Below, one piece after another: positions 12,509 through 24,158 of a DNA stretch of 64,000 bases (positions are counted from its first letter, which is position 1; each line of letters begins with the position of its first letter). The stretch is taken from NCBI GenBank assembly GCA_022749755.1, contig CM040453.1, positions 580,102-644,101 of the forward strand, read 5' to 3'. The stretch comes from Azadirachta indica. Taxonomy: Eukaryota > Streptophyta > Magnoliopsida > Sapindales > Meliaceae. The translations under genes were made by a program, and so were the position numbers. Below the pieces are notes generated by a model. It did no database searches and was not told where the DNA came from. It saw nothing but the letters and a program-made list of their open reading frames with translations.

Positions 12509-13029
12509 GAGTTCTTTCTCATTTGCCTTCTCCTGATACTTGCTTAATTGTTCTCAAAAACGAACTCATGATATCCTGGAATGCACATCATGCATGCATG
12601 CAAAGACCATATAAAAGGAAAGAATATTGATTTGTTGTGAACACAAAGCAATAAATAGTTCAAATTTTCAAAGAAAAATCCTGCAAGTCACAGGAAAAAA
12701 AAAAAAAAAAAAGCAGGGAGAGAAGGGGGATCCTTGAGAGAGAGAGCTCTCTGGAATTGGCACCTGAAGCAAAATGAAAGTAACGAGAAAGAACTTTGTT
12801 TGTTCTTGTAAGTATGAAAGTCTTCACAGTCAACCATAATTATTCAAAGTCGTGGGAAAAGTATGCCACTAGCAAGGCAGTTTCATTAAAGTTACCAATT
12901 TCCAAGGAGAAATAATCAATGACACAAGATTTATATGATTTATATGCTTTTACAGCAAAACAAAATTAGGCTCGGTTTCCGTTCAATATGGAGTGATCTT
13001 AAGAGCACCTCAACTCATCAGTGTTCTGG
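12509..13029. other. Spacer between pseudokinase remnants
   Basis: AT-rich DNA with a poly-A run at about 12692-12711 and a CATGCATGCATGC palindromic run near 12588-12601. No coding content is convincing. Confidence 0.45.
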
Positions 13030-13255
13030 TACACAATTCATTTCGTGTTCGTGAATGCGAGTGTTTTTAGAGACAATAGGAGGTTCATAACGGAAAACCA
13101 GATGGACTGGCCCTGCATTTTACTTGCTTTCCGGTCGTAGTTTTTTGTTGCTTTCTTAGCTCTTTAGCAGTGAAGCTGCAAATTGGATTCTATTTTCCAT
13201 TACAAGACGTAATCAACTTTATTAGTGAATTAAAACTGTACATTCTTCATCATAA
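13030..13255 (-). pseudogene. ZRK pseudokinase, N-terminal remnant copy B
   Basis: The minus strand reads KLITSCNGK, a stop (TAG at 13192-13190), then NPICSFTAKELRK, which aligns with the N-terminus of the neighbouring copies. A decayed QSI..SVMN-like segment follows further down. The rest of the kinase-like domain is absent. This is a fragment with no intact frame. Confidence 0.6.
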
Positions 13256-13554
13256 ATGCTTTCTCTTCTGCCTCTTTCAGATTCTTGTCAGGATATATAT
13301 GTGCGAACTCGTACGTTGGTAGCAGCAACTATATGCAATCCTGGATACTGATGTCGTGTACTGAAGAACAGCTGACCAGAGTTCATAGAATTTAGCCGTG
13401 GACGGCGAATTCAGACATTAATTACATAAAAAAAAAAAAAAACTTTGAGAGAGACCGTATATAAATTTTAAGATGTCAAGAACACGTCTTTGAAGAGAAA
13501 AGGAGTGTAGACTTCGATAAATAAGTAACTATTTTGTTTGCGTGTATGTTACAT

Positions 13555-14551
13555 GCAAGCACGACTATACATTTGTTTAAGTTGTTATGCCACATCAACA
13601 ATTGTTGGCCTATCTTCTGGTAATTGGTTCAGAAATTCACATATAAGTTGTTCAAAAGCTTGCAATTGCTGCTCTCTCTCTTTCTCAGGACACGAGCCGT
13701 CTTCAACGATTATATGATCTACTATCTCATTAAATCTGTTATCTTCAATACATTTCTTTACACATTTCAGGAAATAAGAGAAACCAATATCATTTGTAGC
13801 ACGGGTAAAGCAAAGGTCTTTCCGAAGCAGTCCCGTCAAAAGCGAAATTGAAAGTACACCGAAACTATAAACGTCGCACTTCTCATTGAATTTAAATGTA
13901 GGTATATACTCGGGTGCCATGTATCCTATTGATCCTGACGCTACACCTAATTTTTCCAAATCTAATTTTATGTGGGTTTCACCTTCTGGAATAGATTTTG
14001 ATAGTGAGAAATCAAACATTTGGGCAACATTCTGTTCATCGAGTATGATCTTTGATAACTTCATATCTCTAAAAATGATGGGTCTGGGGAATCCTACATG
14101 AAGGTACGAAACTGCATGAGCTATATCCTTTGCAATCTTTAATCTCTGTTTCAATACTAATGGTTCGAAACGATCAGGACTTAAAATACGACTAACAAGA
14201 GTCCCATACTTTGCAGATTCAAGAACTAGAATGGGAATAACGGTCTCTAAGCAACATCCAATCAGCTTTAAAATATGATTACGCATCATTTGTGATGCAT
14301 ATACTATGTTATTAATACAACATTCGTATGTATTATCCCTATCGTTCCGGAACTTCATCACAGAAATTGGGCGCTCCTGCCAAAAACCTCTATACAATTT
14401 AAAGAGACGATCTACTTTTTATAATTTGTTTTCTTTCATAGTTGTTTGTTTCTATGTTGAGTTCTTGGGCAGAGAAGGTACGAAAAGGATTGCATTTACC
14501 ATTAAAAGCTGCAATCACCTCTTTTAGTATACTTTCTCAGTTCCTCATCAT
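13555..14551 (-). pseudogene. ZRK pseudokinase copy C, best preserved, with three lesions
   Basis: An uninterrupted 270-codon frame (14397-13585) covers the whole kinase-like domain. The usual HRD-K-N catalytic loop reads FRDMKLSKIILDE, the DFG position reads DFSLSKSIPEGETHI, and the ATP-anchoring Lys region reads SVMKF. These changes are typical of ZRK pseudokinases. Three lesions mark it as probably non-functional. A TGA falls at codon 5 after the ATG at 14551. A frameshift separates the N-terminal segment (EVIAAFNGKCNPFRTFSAQEL) from the domain at about 14400. A TAA replaces the Lys of the terminal VDVAKQL motif (13587-13585), with QLKQMYSRA still readable beyond. A shortened protein from an internal start cannot be excluded. 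Confidence 0.75.
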
Positions 14552-15184
14552 AAGTCTTCCTGTTTTATCTGTATCTTCCCTCTGCTTGAACTTTCTTAAC
14601 TTTGAAGTCATCTACAAGGTAGCTAGAAATCCATTAAATTGAAATCAGTTTAATACAATTAATTATACAAGAAGCATATGTACATAACAAAAAAAAATAC
14701 TTTATCTTATGATATGTGATCTACTAATTAACAATTGCAGAGTTCATAAACTGATAGATAGTAGAGATTAATTCACAAGAAACTAAATACAAGCTGCTGA
14801 TGAAGAGGAGAATATTATACGGACCCGTTGAAGGGAAGTTGATCAGATATCTGAGCTGATAAACAAAACCCGAGGCTTTATTGTTTGAGAATGAGTTATT
14901 AAAATCAAGAGATTAGTATTATATTGGCTTTCTTGCTAATTAAGAAGATTCCTTGGGCATGCAGTAAGTGTAAGCAAAGCAATTTGCTTAACAAACCGGA
15001 TAATCAAATGGTTTATTATTTGTAGCAGTTTGAGTTGCGTGATTAAGTTAACAGAATATTAATAAATAAACTAAACAAGTTTAATTTTGTTATCAATATA
15101 TAACATATCCTTAATATATTATTATTCAAACAAGCGGCCAGCTGACATAGAATTTCAATGAATAATTTCAAAACAATCAACATA
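14552..15184. other. Spacer within the ZRK array
   Basis: AT-rich DNA upstream of copy C. No coding region or repeat stands out. Confidence 0.4.
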
Positions 15185-15877
15185 AATTACCACTGCTGGC
15201 CTATCTTCTGCTGTTTCAGACAGGCAGTTTAAGATATTAGATTATTTAGTTTTTCTAATAAGTCTAGCGAATTAACATAAATAGGGACTTGGATTCAAAA
15301 TATAAAATAAAAACATGAAGAGGGAATTAACAAGAAATTTATTTTGGGTAAGCTAAAATTTACATGAAATTGATTAGGAAATTTTAATCATGAACACTTC
15401 AAAATTAGGCATTATGTTAGTGTATCTTCGGGTAATTAGGGACACGGTTAAGAGCAAGTTCTGCTCTTTCTCAAGACTTGATCCATCAACAAAACTATTT
15501 TGGGATCTAATATCACAAGCTAATTATTCTTATGATTTTCTCTCACAAGATCCTGTAAGATTTACTGATCATCAATGTTCAAAGTAGAAGTGTAAACTAC
15601 TCTTTCTCCTTCAAAAGCTCAAGCAACATTGCACCCAAACTATAAACATAACCAGTATTCAATTACTCAGTTGCAAGAAGTCAAATAGTTCCTGTCACTC
15701 TATCTTTCGAATGTGTTTCACCCTGTGGAACAAACTTCGATAGGAAAAAATCAAACAGTTTGGGCAACATGTTGTTGATCGAACATGATATTCAATGGTT
15801 TGATATCTTTAAACACAATGGGCCTCAGAAAATTTCACGGGGATATGCAACAGCAATAGCTATTTCCTTGGCAATCT
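15185..15877 (-). pseudogene. ZRK pseudokinase copy D, heavily decayed C-terminal half
   Basis: Scattered minus-strand pieces match the family: AKEIAIAVAY, PIVFKDIKPLNIMFDQ and HVAQTV near 15880-15760, and a segment near 15190-15230 resembling the C-terminal PEDRPTIVDVA region. Stops and shifts occur throughout, and the N-terminal half is missing. The catalytic-loop-like FKDIKPLN is closer to a normal HRDxKxxN than in the other copies. Confidence 0.6.
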
Positions 15878-15931
15878 TGAAAATATTAAGCCAACATGCG
15901 GATATGCAACATGCCTGAAAATATTAAGCCA
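15878..15931. repeat. Short direct repeat at the junction of ZRK copies D and E
   Basis: The 16-mer TGAAAATATTAAGCCA occurs at 15878-15893 and again at 15916-15931, a period of 38 bp, with CGGATATGCAACATGCC between. It sits where truncated copy D abuts the C-terminal end of copy E and may mark a deletion or recombination junction. Confidence 0.75.
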
Positions 15932-15934
15932 TGA

Positions 15935-16877
15935 ACGATATATTTGTCTGAGTTGTTTTCCTACATCACTCATCGTTGGTATACCTTCTGCTCATTCGCA
16001 TACACATTTAAGAGCAAGCTCCGTGAAAACTTGCAATTGCTGCTCTTTTCCAGAAGATTCTCTACTTCTGTTGCTATGAATAACAGAATCTACTATCTCA
16101 TCAAGCGTAATACTTTCAATATGTTTCCGCATTCGATGCAATAATAAATAATTATCTGTAGCTTCATTAGTGAAGTACATTTTTTGCCCAGACAAAATCA
16201 CAAGTAGCAATATCCCAAAACTGAAAACATCACACTTCTCATTGTAATAGCCTAAAGTTGCATACTCAGGTGCAACAAATCCCATTAACCTTATTCGCAC
16301 TGCTTCTTGTATATGAGTTTCACCTTCTGGAATGTACTCTGCTAGTGAAAAATCAAACAGTTTAGCATTAAGATTTTCATCAAGTACAATATATTTTTGA
16401 AAACAATAGGCTGAGGAAATCCAATGTGGAGATATGCAAGCGCATTTGCTATCTCCATTGCAATCTTCAACCGGTGCATCAATAGCAAAGGTTCGAAATT
16501 GGATGGACAAGGATCATGGATAAAATTAGCACGAGTTCCATACCACACTGATTCGAGAACTAGAAGGGAAATTTGAGTTTCTAAGCAACGTCCAACCAAC
16601 TTTAAAAAATTTTTATGCCTCATTTGTGATGCAAATACAATGTCCTTCAAACACCATTCATATGCGTCAAACGTGTCATGGCTTTGAAACTTCATAACAG
16701 ATAGTGAGCGGCCATGTAAGAAAAAATTGTACAAGATACACAAGAACCCTTTTTATAACTTTTCTGGTTGTCATAATTGCTTATCTTAAGCTCTTCATCA
16801 GAGAAGCTGCAAATCGGACTACGTTTACCATTAAATGAGGAAATCAACTTTTCAAGTAGGTTTCTGCTGTTCCTCAT
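15935..16877 (-). pseudogene. ZRK pseudokinase copy E, pseudogene
   Basis: Nearly full length but in three frames: 16877-16692 (NLLEKLISSFNGKRSPIC), 16743-16342 (SLSVMKF through KLVGRCLE to YLHIGFPQPIVFKNI) and 16510-15992 (KLFDFSLAEYIPEGETHI to LALKCVCE). A TGA follows CVCE, after which AEGIPTMSDVGKQLRQIYRS is still readable to about 15940. At least two frameshifts and one nonsense codon are therefore present. It has the same family hallmarks as copy C. Confidence 0.8.
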
Positions 16878-17381
16878 CAGAAATGTTTTTCAATCTTTCT
16901 TTTCTGAACATTTTATTGTTCTCAAAAATGAACCCATCATCTACAGAGAGACTTAGTGGGATGGGTGTGCCACAGACATTTAGTTTCACTTGAAAAGTAA
17001 AGTGTTGGTAAATTCTGTCTACGTATCAGACTGATAACTAAATATAGAAAAAAATTATGTGACATGCTGAATGAAGGAAGGATGTACCTGTTGACGGCCA
17101 ATTGAGGTTCAGGTAGAAAGATAGAGAAAAAAGAGGAGCTCTGTACTTGGCTATGAGCAGAATAAAAAAAAAATTAAAAGAAGCCAGTTTCCTCTTCGAA
17201 GTATGGAAGTGATCAAATCATCAATGTAAAAGCTTGAAAATACCAGTTTCCTCTTCCAAATCAATAAATGATCCAAACTGCCGCTCCTCAAAATGAATTA
17301 GCACAAACAGGATTTTATTTTAGATTTGGCAAAAAATGATCACAATATGTATATAGGAATTAATTAATATTAGATTAAAAA

Positions 17382-18360
17382 TTACACACAAAAGTGATAC
17401 AGTTGTCTAAGTTGTTTTGCAACGTCAACCATTATTGTTCTATCTTCTGGTGTTTTTTTAACGCATTCAAACGTAAGTTGTGCAAAAAGTTTGTAGTTGC
17501 TGCTCTTTCGACCTGTGTCTTCAACGATTATAAGATATCTACCGTCTGAATCAATATGTTCTTCTTTCTTAATATACTTCTTCACATGGCACCGTTATCA
17601 GCGTGAGCTCTATCATAGGCTTTCTGACCAGCCAAAGCTCAAGTAGCAGTATACGTAGTGACGCCATAAACATCCCATTTCTCATTGTACATGTGTTCAG
17701 ATGCAGCATAGTACTCTTCTGGAATGTATCCTATTGTTCCTAATTCGTCACTTCTAATTTTATGTGTGTTTCATCAGTAGTATTTGGAGGAGATTCTGAT
17801 CGTGAAAAATCAAACAGTTTGGCAACACTTTCTTCATTGATTATTAATACGAACATTGGGCCGATGACCTGATATCTCTACAATTAAACGACAGGCTTGA
17901 AAAGGGAATTCAGGGTGGAGATACATGCCAGTGCATGGGCTATATATATCCACCAGCAATCTCTAACCTATTTTTCAACGGTAAAGGTCGTTCAAAAGGA
18001 GAATGCTGATGAGGATTGTAAATAGTGAATACGATCACCAATAGTCCCATACTCCACAGATTCAAGAACTGGAGTGGGGAACTTCAGTCTATAAGCAGCA
18101 TCCGATCGATCAGCTTTAAAATATGTTTATGATTCATTTCTAATGCGTATGCAACGTTATTATATTAATGCAACATATGCGAATTTAATTTCCTTTTCGT
18201 CATTGAAGTACATTCATAACAGAAAATCAGAAATTGACTGCTCCTGCCAAAAATACTTGCATAATTTGCAGGAAAGGTATCCTTTTATCAAAATTCTTCT
18301 CATCATAGTTGTTAATTTGTTGCTAACTAGAGTTCTTTAGCAGAGGACATATGATATTTG
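17382..18360 (-). pseudogene. ZRK pseudokinase copy F, pseudogene
   Basis: The C-terminus is intact (17585-17382: AQLTFECVKKTPEDRTIMVDVAKQLRQLYHF) and shows the normal family ending that copies C and E have lost. Upstream pieces (a DFS-R-like loop near 17800, an ALACIST segment near 17925, a YFWQEQSISVMN-like segment near 18250 and an SAKEL segment near 18340) are interrupted by many stops and shifts. Confidence 0.7.
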
Positions 18361-20329
18361 TGAGCTCTTACAAATTCCGCGTCAGAATGAATGTACAGAA
18401 GAAACAAACTTACCTAGCTCTAGCTTGCTTAATAATTCCTCGGAAGTGAATGAAAAAAAGAACGAAAAAGTAACGAAGCATTTAAAAAGGATTCGGCATG
18501 CATGCATGCATGGAAATGGAGCATTAAACATGTATCGACACGCAACATTAATAAAAGTAAAATTGCATGGTCAATATTTATTTTACGATTTAACCATTAG
18601 TCTCATTTTATTTCACATTCATAACTTTTCAAAAATTAATACAATTTTTTCTCCTCATTATGATATTTCATGTGAGTGAAAAAAAAAATAAGCCTCTATT
18701 TTTTTCTTCAAATATTTATTAATATGCGACATTAATAAAATGGCATAGCCAAGATTTATTTTATTTATTTTAACATATTTAATTTATGAACTCAATTTAT
18801 TAAAAGTAATGACTTCTTAATTTATCATAACGATATGGCACTTTTGCCCGTCACCTCGATATTTTCCGTATGGATTACAATCTTTTATTATATCGGGCCG
18901 CACCACACACTTCCATGCGTTATAATTTGGCCTAGTCTCCATTTAAGGCGGAGCATCATTAAAACATCCCACTAAATTTGTTTGAGCAATTACTGGTGGT
19001 CATCTAGTTTCAAACGTTGGGCCGTAGTATTCTTCAATGTGGCACTAATTGGGCCCATCTTTTCGGCCTATACTACAGCGATGTTCGCGCCGTTTTCTCC
19101 AAAACCAGAAGTATTGTAGAGAGGCTCGTGAAAGCCGGACAGCAGCGTGCTTCAAGGTAAGATGGTAATATATTTTAGCGTTTAAGGAGGCCGAAAACCC
19201 GAGCCCGGAATCTGATCCGCGACTAAAAATTCGGGTGCGGATTTAATCAAACCCGCATAAACGCGGACCGCATACCGGCACTTCCAGATTGAGGTAGACA
19301 AAATTAAAAACAGAAAAAAAAAAAAAAAAAAAGGAAATCTTCTATACTCCCGGCTAATTTTGACTATTGTCAACACACCCCAAAATTTAAGGAAAGTCAT
19401 TACATTCCGTCCAAACTTCAGTTTTTCGCCGTTAAATCTAACAATTGATCGTAATTAACTGCGTAGAAAGATAATATAATTCTAAAAACTCAAAATTAAA
19501 TTTTATATTTTTTTTATTCTTTTCTTTTTTTTTTTTCTTTTTCTTCTTCTTTCATGGCTCATGTAAGTAGCATTTCATGACTGTTGCAGACAATCTCTGA
19601 TGACTGGCAGGACTGAATAAAAAAGAGGGAAGGAAAAAGAGACTTAGAGAAGAAAACAAAAAGAATTTTTTTTGTTAATTTAAACTCAAAATCAATGTCT
19701 CTCATTTCAGTTACGTGATTTCAATTACGCGAGCAGATTTTTGGGTGCACAACGATAAAATCACCTTGCCGGCAACCACCATCCAACCGAACTTCCTTCC
19801 TCGAGCCGCCAGCTCTCCTTCCAATAACCACGGTTCTGTTAACTTTCCCCCATCAACCACCGCTATCTTACCTAATTTTCTATGTTTGCAAAATTCGTCC
19901 AAGCCATAAATAGGCGATTAGGGAATGTTTAAACTAATATTCTTTTTAATTTAGTTCCGTCAGTGATTTAGGCGAAGGTTAAAGAAGACAGCAAATATGG
20001 AAAGAAAGAGATTTATTGGCTGTGGCATTTCTTAGCGGTGGAGTCCGCTTCCATAAGAAAGCAAAAAGCCTAAAAATTCAGAAAATTAGAAAAGTAGTTG
20101 TAACCGGGTATTCACCGGTTGCGGGTACCCGAATCGTGGTGAGCCAATTAAGTCCCGACGCGGGTTTTCTGAAACCGGGTCGGACCCGGAATATTTACAC
20201 CTAAAACTGAAAGGTTAGGTGAAAATTTGTTGTGGCCTCCTGCAATTACATGCGAACCAATATGCAGGAGAACGGTATTCCAATGTCTGATTATTGAAGC
20301 AGTTGAGCTGGATTCACTGAGTCGAAACC
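18361..20329. other. Intergenic region with repeat-like DNA
   Basis: Contains an imperfect direct repeat (about 18537-18590 and 18722-18775). It also holds two GC-richer patches dense in CCCG/CGGG words (about 19190-19285 and 20100-20195) that look like subterminal regions of a DNA transposon, and CT/T-rich runs at 19500-19555. The final stretch is the promoter and leader of cyclin H. Short open frames around 19715-19909 have no recognisable product. Confidence 0.4.
18537..18775. repeat. Imperfect direct repeat
   Basis: Two related stretches, about 18537-18590 and 18722-18775, share the words ACATTAATAAAA, GGC/TATGGCCAA-like and ATTTATTTTA in the same order. The origin is unknown. Confidence 0.45.
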
Positions 20330-23300
20330 ATGTCCGATTTCCAGACCTCGACTCACCGTGCAAAATGGATTTTCACTCCTCAGGAGCTTGTAAGTCTTGC
20401 CCTTGATCGTATTTAGTGCCGTGATTTTTTCTTTTTCTTTGATCATACTTTTTTCTGTTTGGTTTCTAGAAAACTGCGACAGCAAGTGAGTAGAGATACG
20501 AAATTTTCTGGTCTTAGAGTAATTTTTGGTCGTTCTGCTAGAAACGGAGTCTTCATTTTCTCCTTGGTAGCTGTGAAAGCGTGGAAAGAAAAAAAGAACT
20601 GAAATGGTTAATTATATGTGCTTTCACTTCTCCACTGAGAATTTTGGTGGAGTTTCCATTTTTTATTATTTTAAGTTAAGTACTGGTATTATTTTACTGT
20701 CTGGTTGTCTAGAAACTGTCAGTTTAGGGATAGAAATGAGGAGAGAAATGCTTTCCTTTTGTCCTGTCATTCTTGGCTCTTACATTTTTATTGTATTCTA
20801 TAGAATTAAAGGAGTTTTTGTTACATGTGTTGCAAGATCATACCTTAATTGTAAGTTTGGATATTCTATTTTATAATTATCAGTTTTGGTAAAAGGTTTT
20901 TCTTTTTACTGATTAGATTGAGAAGTATAAAGCTGCTAATCGAAGAGCAATACAAACGCTGGAGAAGGTACGCCAGCAGCCTCATCTCGTGACTGTGTGT
21001 GTGCTTTGCATGTAAATTAGAGTAGGAGTAACAGTCTATGATCATACAATTTGTTATGTGGTGCCACTTTTATCTTTTCAAATAAATTGTCATTCAATGG
21101 TTTGATCCATCACCTCTTTGGTAGGATAGGCTCTTTCATATGTGTTAATGTTGCTAACATTTTGTTATGTATTGAAGTATGGGACAACACAAATGGAAGT
21201 TGATGTTGACGGGTCATTTTCATATCCAGAGCCTCAAACTAATGCAAAGGACAATAGTATGTTTTTTGTTGTTTGTTTCTGTTCATGTTTTGCACTCTGT
21301 TTATTTTGAATAAACCATTCCTTAGTCAGAAGTTTCAACTGTTACCTGTCTTCTTGTTTCTATCCCAGCTGAAAAGCATTCTCGTTCAAAACCCCTCAGT
21401 ATTGAAGAAGAACATTCTATGCGAGTATTTTATGAGAATAAACTTCGAGAAGTATGCAGTGCATTTTACTTTCCTAATAAAATTCAGGTAAGTTATTCTG
21501 TATCTAAATCATTATAATCTTCTAAAAAAACAAAAAGAAAAAGATGAAAAAGTCATATGGATTTTGTTTACCCCTTATGGGATTTGTTCACATTTGCAGG
21601 CAACAGCTCTCTTGTACTTCAAAAGATTTTATCTGCAATGGTCTGTCATGGAACATCACCCAAAGAATATAATGTATGATTCATGCAAAACTTTCTTACA
21701 TTCTCAACCAAAAGTTGCAAATGCTCTTTTGATAATTTGTAAGAACTTTTTATTGTGAACCAGAAATGCATCAGGTAAGTATTTGAAAAGATGTTTGGAC
21801 AGAACAAGAATCAAATTGATACTTTACTAGGGTCACTTGGTATGACATTTCTTTAACAGTTGCCTTTCCCTCCTATTCTCTTTCATTCCAAGTGAAAATT
21901 GCACCTTTAATATGTGTCTCCTTTATCTCCATTATTCACCTGTACCATATTGTTCTTAAGGTGATCATCCCTGAATGGCCAATTGTTTAATTAATAGTTG
22001 CTTACGTATTATGAAATTCCTTTTTCATGGGTGCAGGTTAACTTGTGTTTATGCAGCTTGTAAGATTGAAGAAAATCATGTTTCAGCAGAGGAGCTTGGG
22101 AAAGGGATTTCGCAGGATCATCAGATGATTCTCAACTACGAAATGATTGTTTATCAGGTATAATTTTAAGCTCATCTGTCATGGTTGTCTATATTTCTCT
22201 TTCTCGGTGGTTGGCTTAAAACATGTCTTGTCATCAGGGTTTGGAGTTTGATCTTATTGTTTATGCACCATATCGTCCACTTGAAGGTTTTATAAATGAT
22301 ATGGAGGTAAGATTTATTGATTCATTCCATACCAATGCTTCTCTTTCATGTATGTAGAAGAAAATCCTCACGACCTTTATTTTTTAGTTTTTATTATTAT
22401 CTCTTTTGTGTTACATAATGTTTTCTTTCCTTGTTCTGTGTGTTGCAATTGCAACTGTCAACAATAAACTTTGATTTTAGGATTTCTGCCAAGCAAAGAA
22501 TGGCCAATTACAAATGCTGAAGGTAACTTTGGTCTTATCCTCTGTAACTATATGTCTTGCACAAGTTGAATTTTGAAAGTATTCTCAGGACAAGGCAATT
22601 GTTTATGTCAGTTTACATAGAGGAGCTCAGATTCATATGATGCATGTTGTACTATTTTGTGGTAAAATATGATTAGAAAAAAGAAAAAAGAAAAACAGAG
22701 GCACGTGATGATTAGAAAGCTGTATAAATTTTGAAATTGGTCCTTGCAAATTTTGAAGGCAGCTTGACTACAAATCCACTTTTGAGTGGGTGTAGATGTC
22801 AGACTGAGTGTTCTACAAGTGCTGAGTGTTGCGGCCATATTGCCTGATTGTTTCAGTTTTGCTATTCTCATTCATTTGTTTTATGCATCCTCATTTTCCT
22901 CACATGAAAATTTTGGAAATTATCAGTTTTACTTCCCTATAGTGTCTTCGTCAGAGAACATTGATTTAATATGATACAAGTATGTAAATACATTATGGTC
23001 CAATAACTTTCACCCTACGTTCTATCCTATAACAGTATAAGGCAAAGCCAAATAGGGATGTTCCTGCACCGAAAACATAACTCAGTTTAAGCAATTTAGT
23101 TGTAATGTTTATATGTAATGTTCGTCTTGTTGGGTTGCATATGCCTGGAGGTTATTTTCACGTGATTCAATGGACCCATCCTCCTCCTAATTTATATGCT
23201 AATTATCTGTCTCATGTGCTTATATATTGTAGGATTTGCATGAAACTGCAAGGATGGAAGTTGACAAAATCATGCTCACTGATGCACCACTTCTCTTCCC

Positions 23301-24158
23301 CCCTGGGCAGGTAATCATGATCATTTAGAGTCCCCGTTATATCAGAGATTAGATTTTCTTACTAATTCTTCAAGCACAGAGTCAAGACTAAAACCTGAAA
23401 TGAAGATTTATCTGGTCTTTAACCTTTTTAACTTGGCTCATCTACTGGCATGGTGCAGTTGGCTTTGGCTGCTTTACACAGTGCTAACAAAATGCACAGA
23501 GTTGTCGACTTCGATAGGTTTTGAACCACTTCATGGATTCTTGTTGGATTTTGTGCTGATATCAGCAATTAACTTCTCTTTTTTGGTTACATATCATGTC
23601 AGGCTCATTTAGTGTCATTGACCATGAATATATACTCCTTTGCAGGTACCTAACAAGCATTCTATCCCGTCAGAATTCTGCACACACCATTTCAGAGCTT
23701 ATAGAATCTTTAAACGCCATAGATTCTTGGGTATTAATTTATTCTTTTTTTTCTTTCCTATTACTTTCTGATTGAAATCTGGAGGCGTGAAGAGACTATA
23801 TGTGCAATGGTTACACTATCATATATTTAATGAGAACAATATTTTTTTCCCTTGAGCTGCATTTGCAAATATAGTTTTTATTTTGTTGCCATGAACAAAG
23901 GTGATGGAATATAAGTTCCCTTCAGAGAAGGATATGAAGCACATCAATCGGAAACTGAAATCTTGTTGGGGCCATAACTCACACGATGAGTACTGTCTAT
24001 AACACTTCTTATATCTACATATATAACCTTCTTCTTACGGTACGCTGCTTTTTCCTCAGACCCTTGCTCTTATCTTGTTGCTTTGCAGGTGCAAGAAACG
24101 GGAAAAAAAATCAAAGCACAAGTCCAAGAGTTCAAATGAAATGCAAAATGGCCCTTAA
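20330..24158 (+). CDS. CYCH1-1: Cyclin H (CDK-activating kinase / TFIIH cyclin)
   Basis: Thirteen coding exons join in frame to 331 residues: 20330-20389, 20917-20967, 21178-21256, 21369-21487, 21600-21673, 22037-22157, 22238-22306, 22481-22522, 23233-23310, 23459-23517, 23646-23730, 23901-23989 and 24089-24158. Cyclin H partners CDKD to form the CDK-activating kinase and belongs to TFIIH, linking cell-cycle CDK activation to RNA polymerase II CTD phosphorylation in the nucleus. Diagnostic segments are [12 protein letters not shown] at the N-terminus, [41 protein letters not shown] in the first cyclin fold, and [16 protein letters not shown] and [10 protein letters not shown] in the second. 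A Lys/Ser-rich tail ([14 protein letters not shown]) follows. The length equals the plant family norm, and nothing is missing. Confidence 0.95.
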
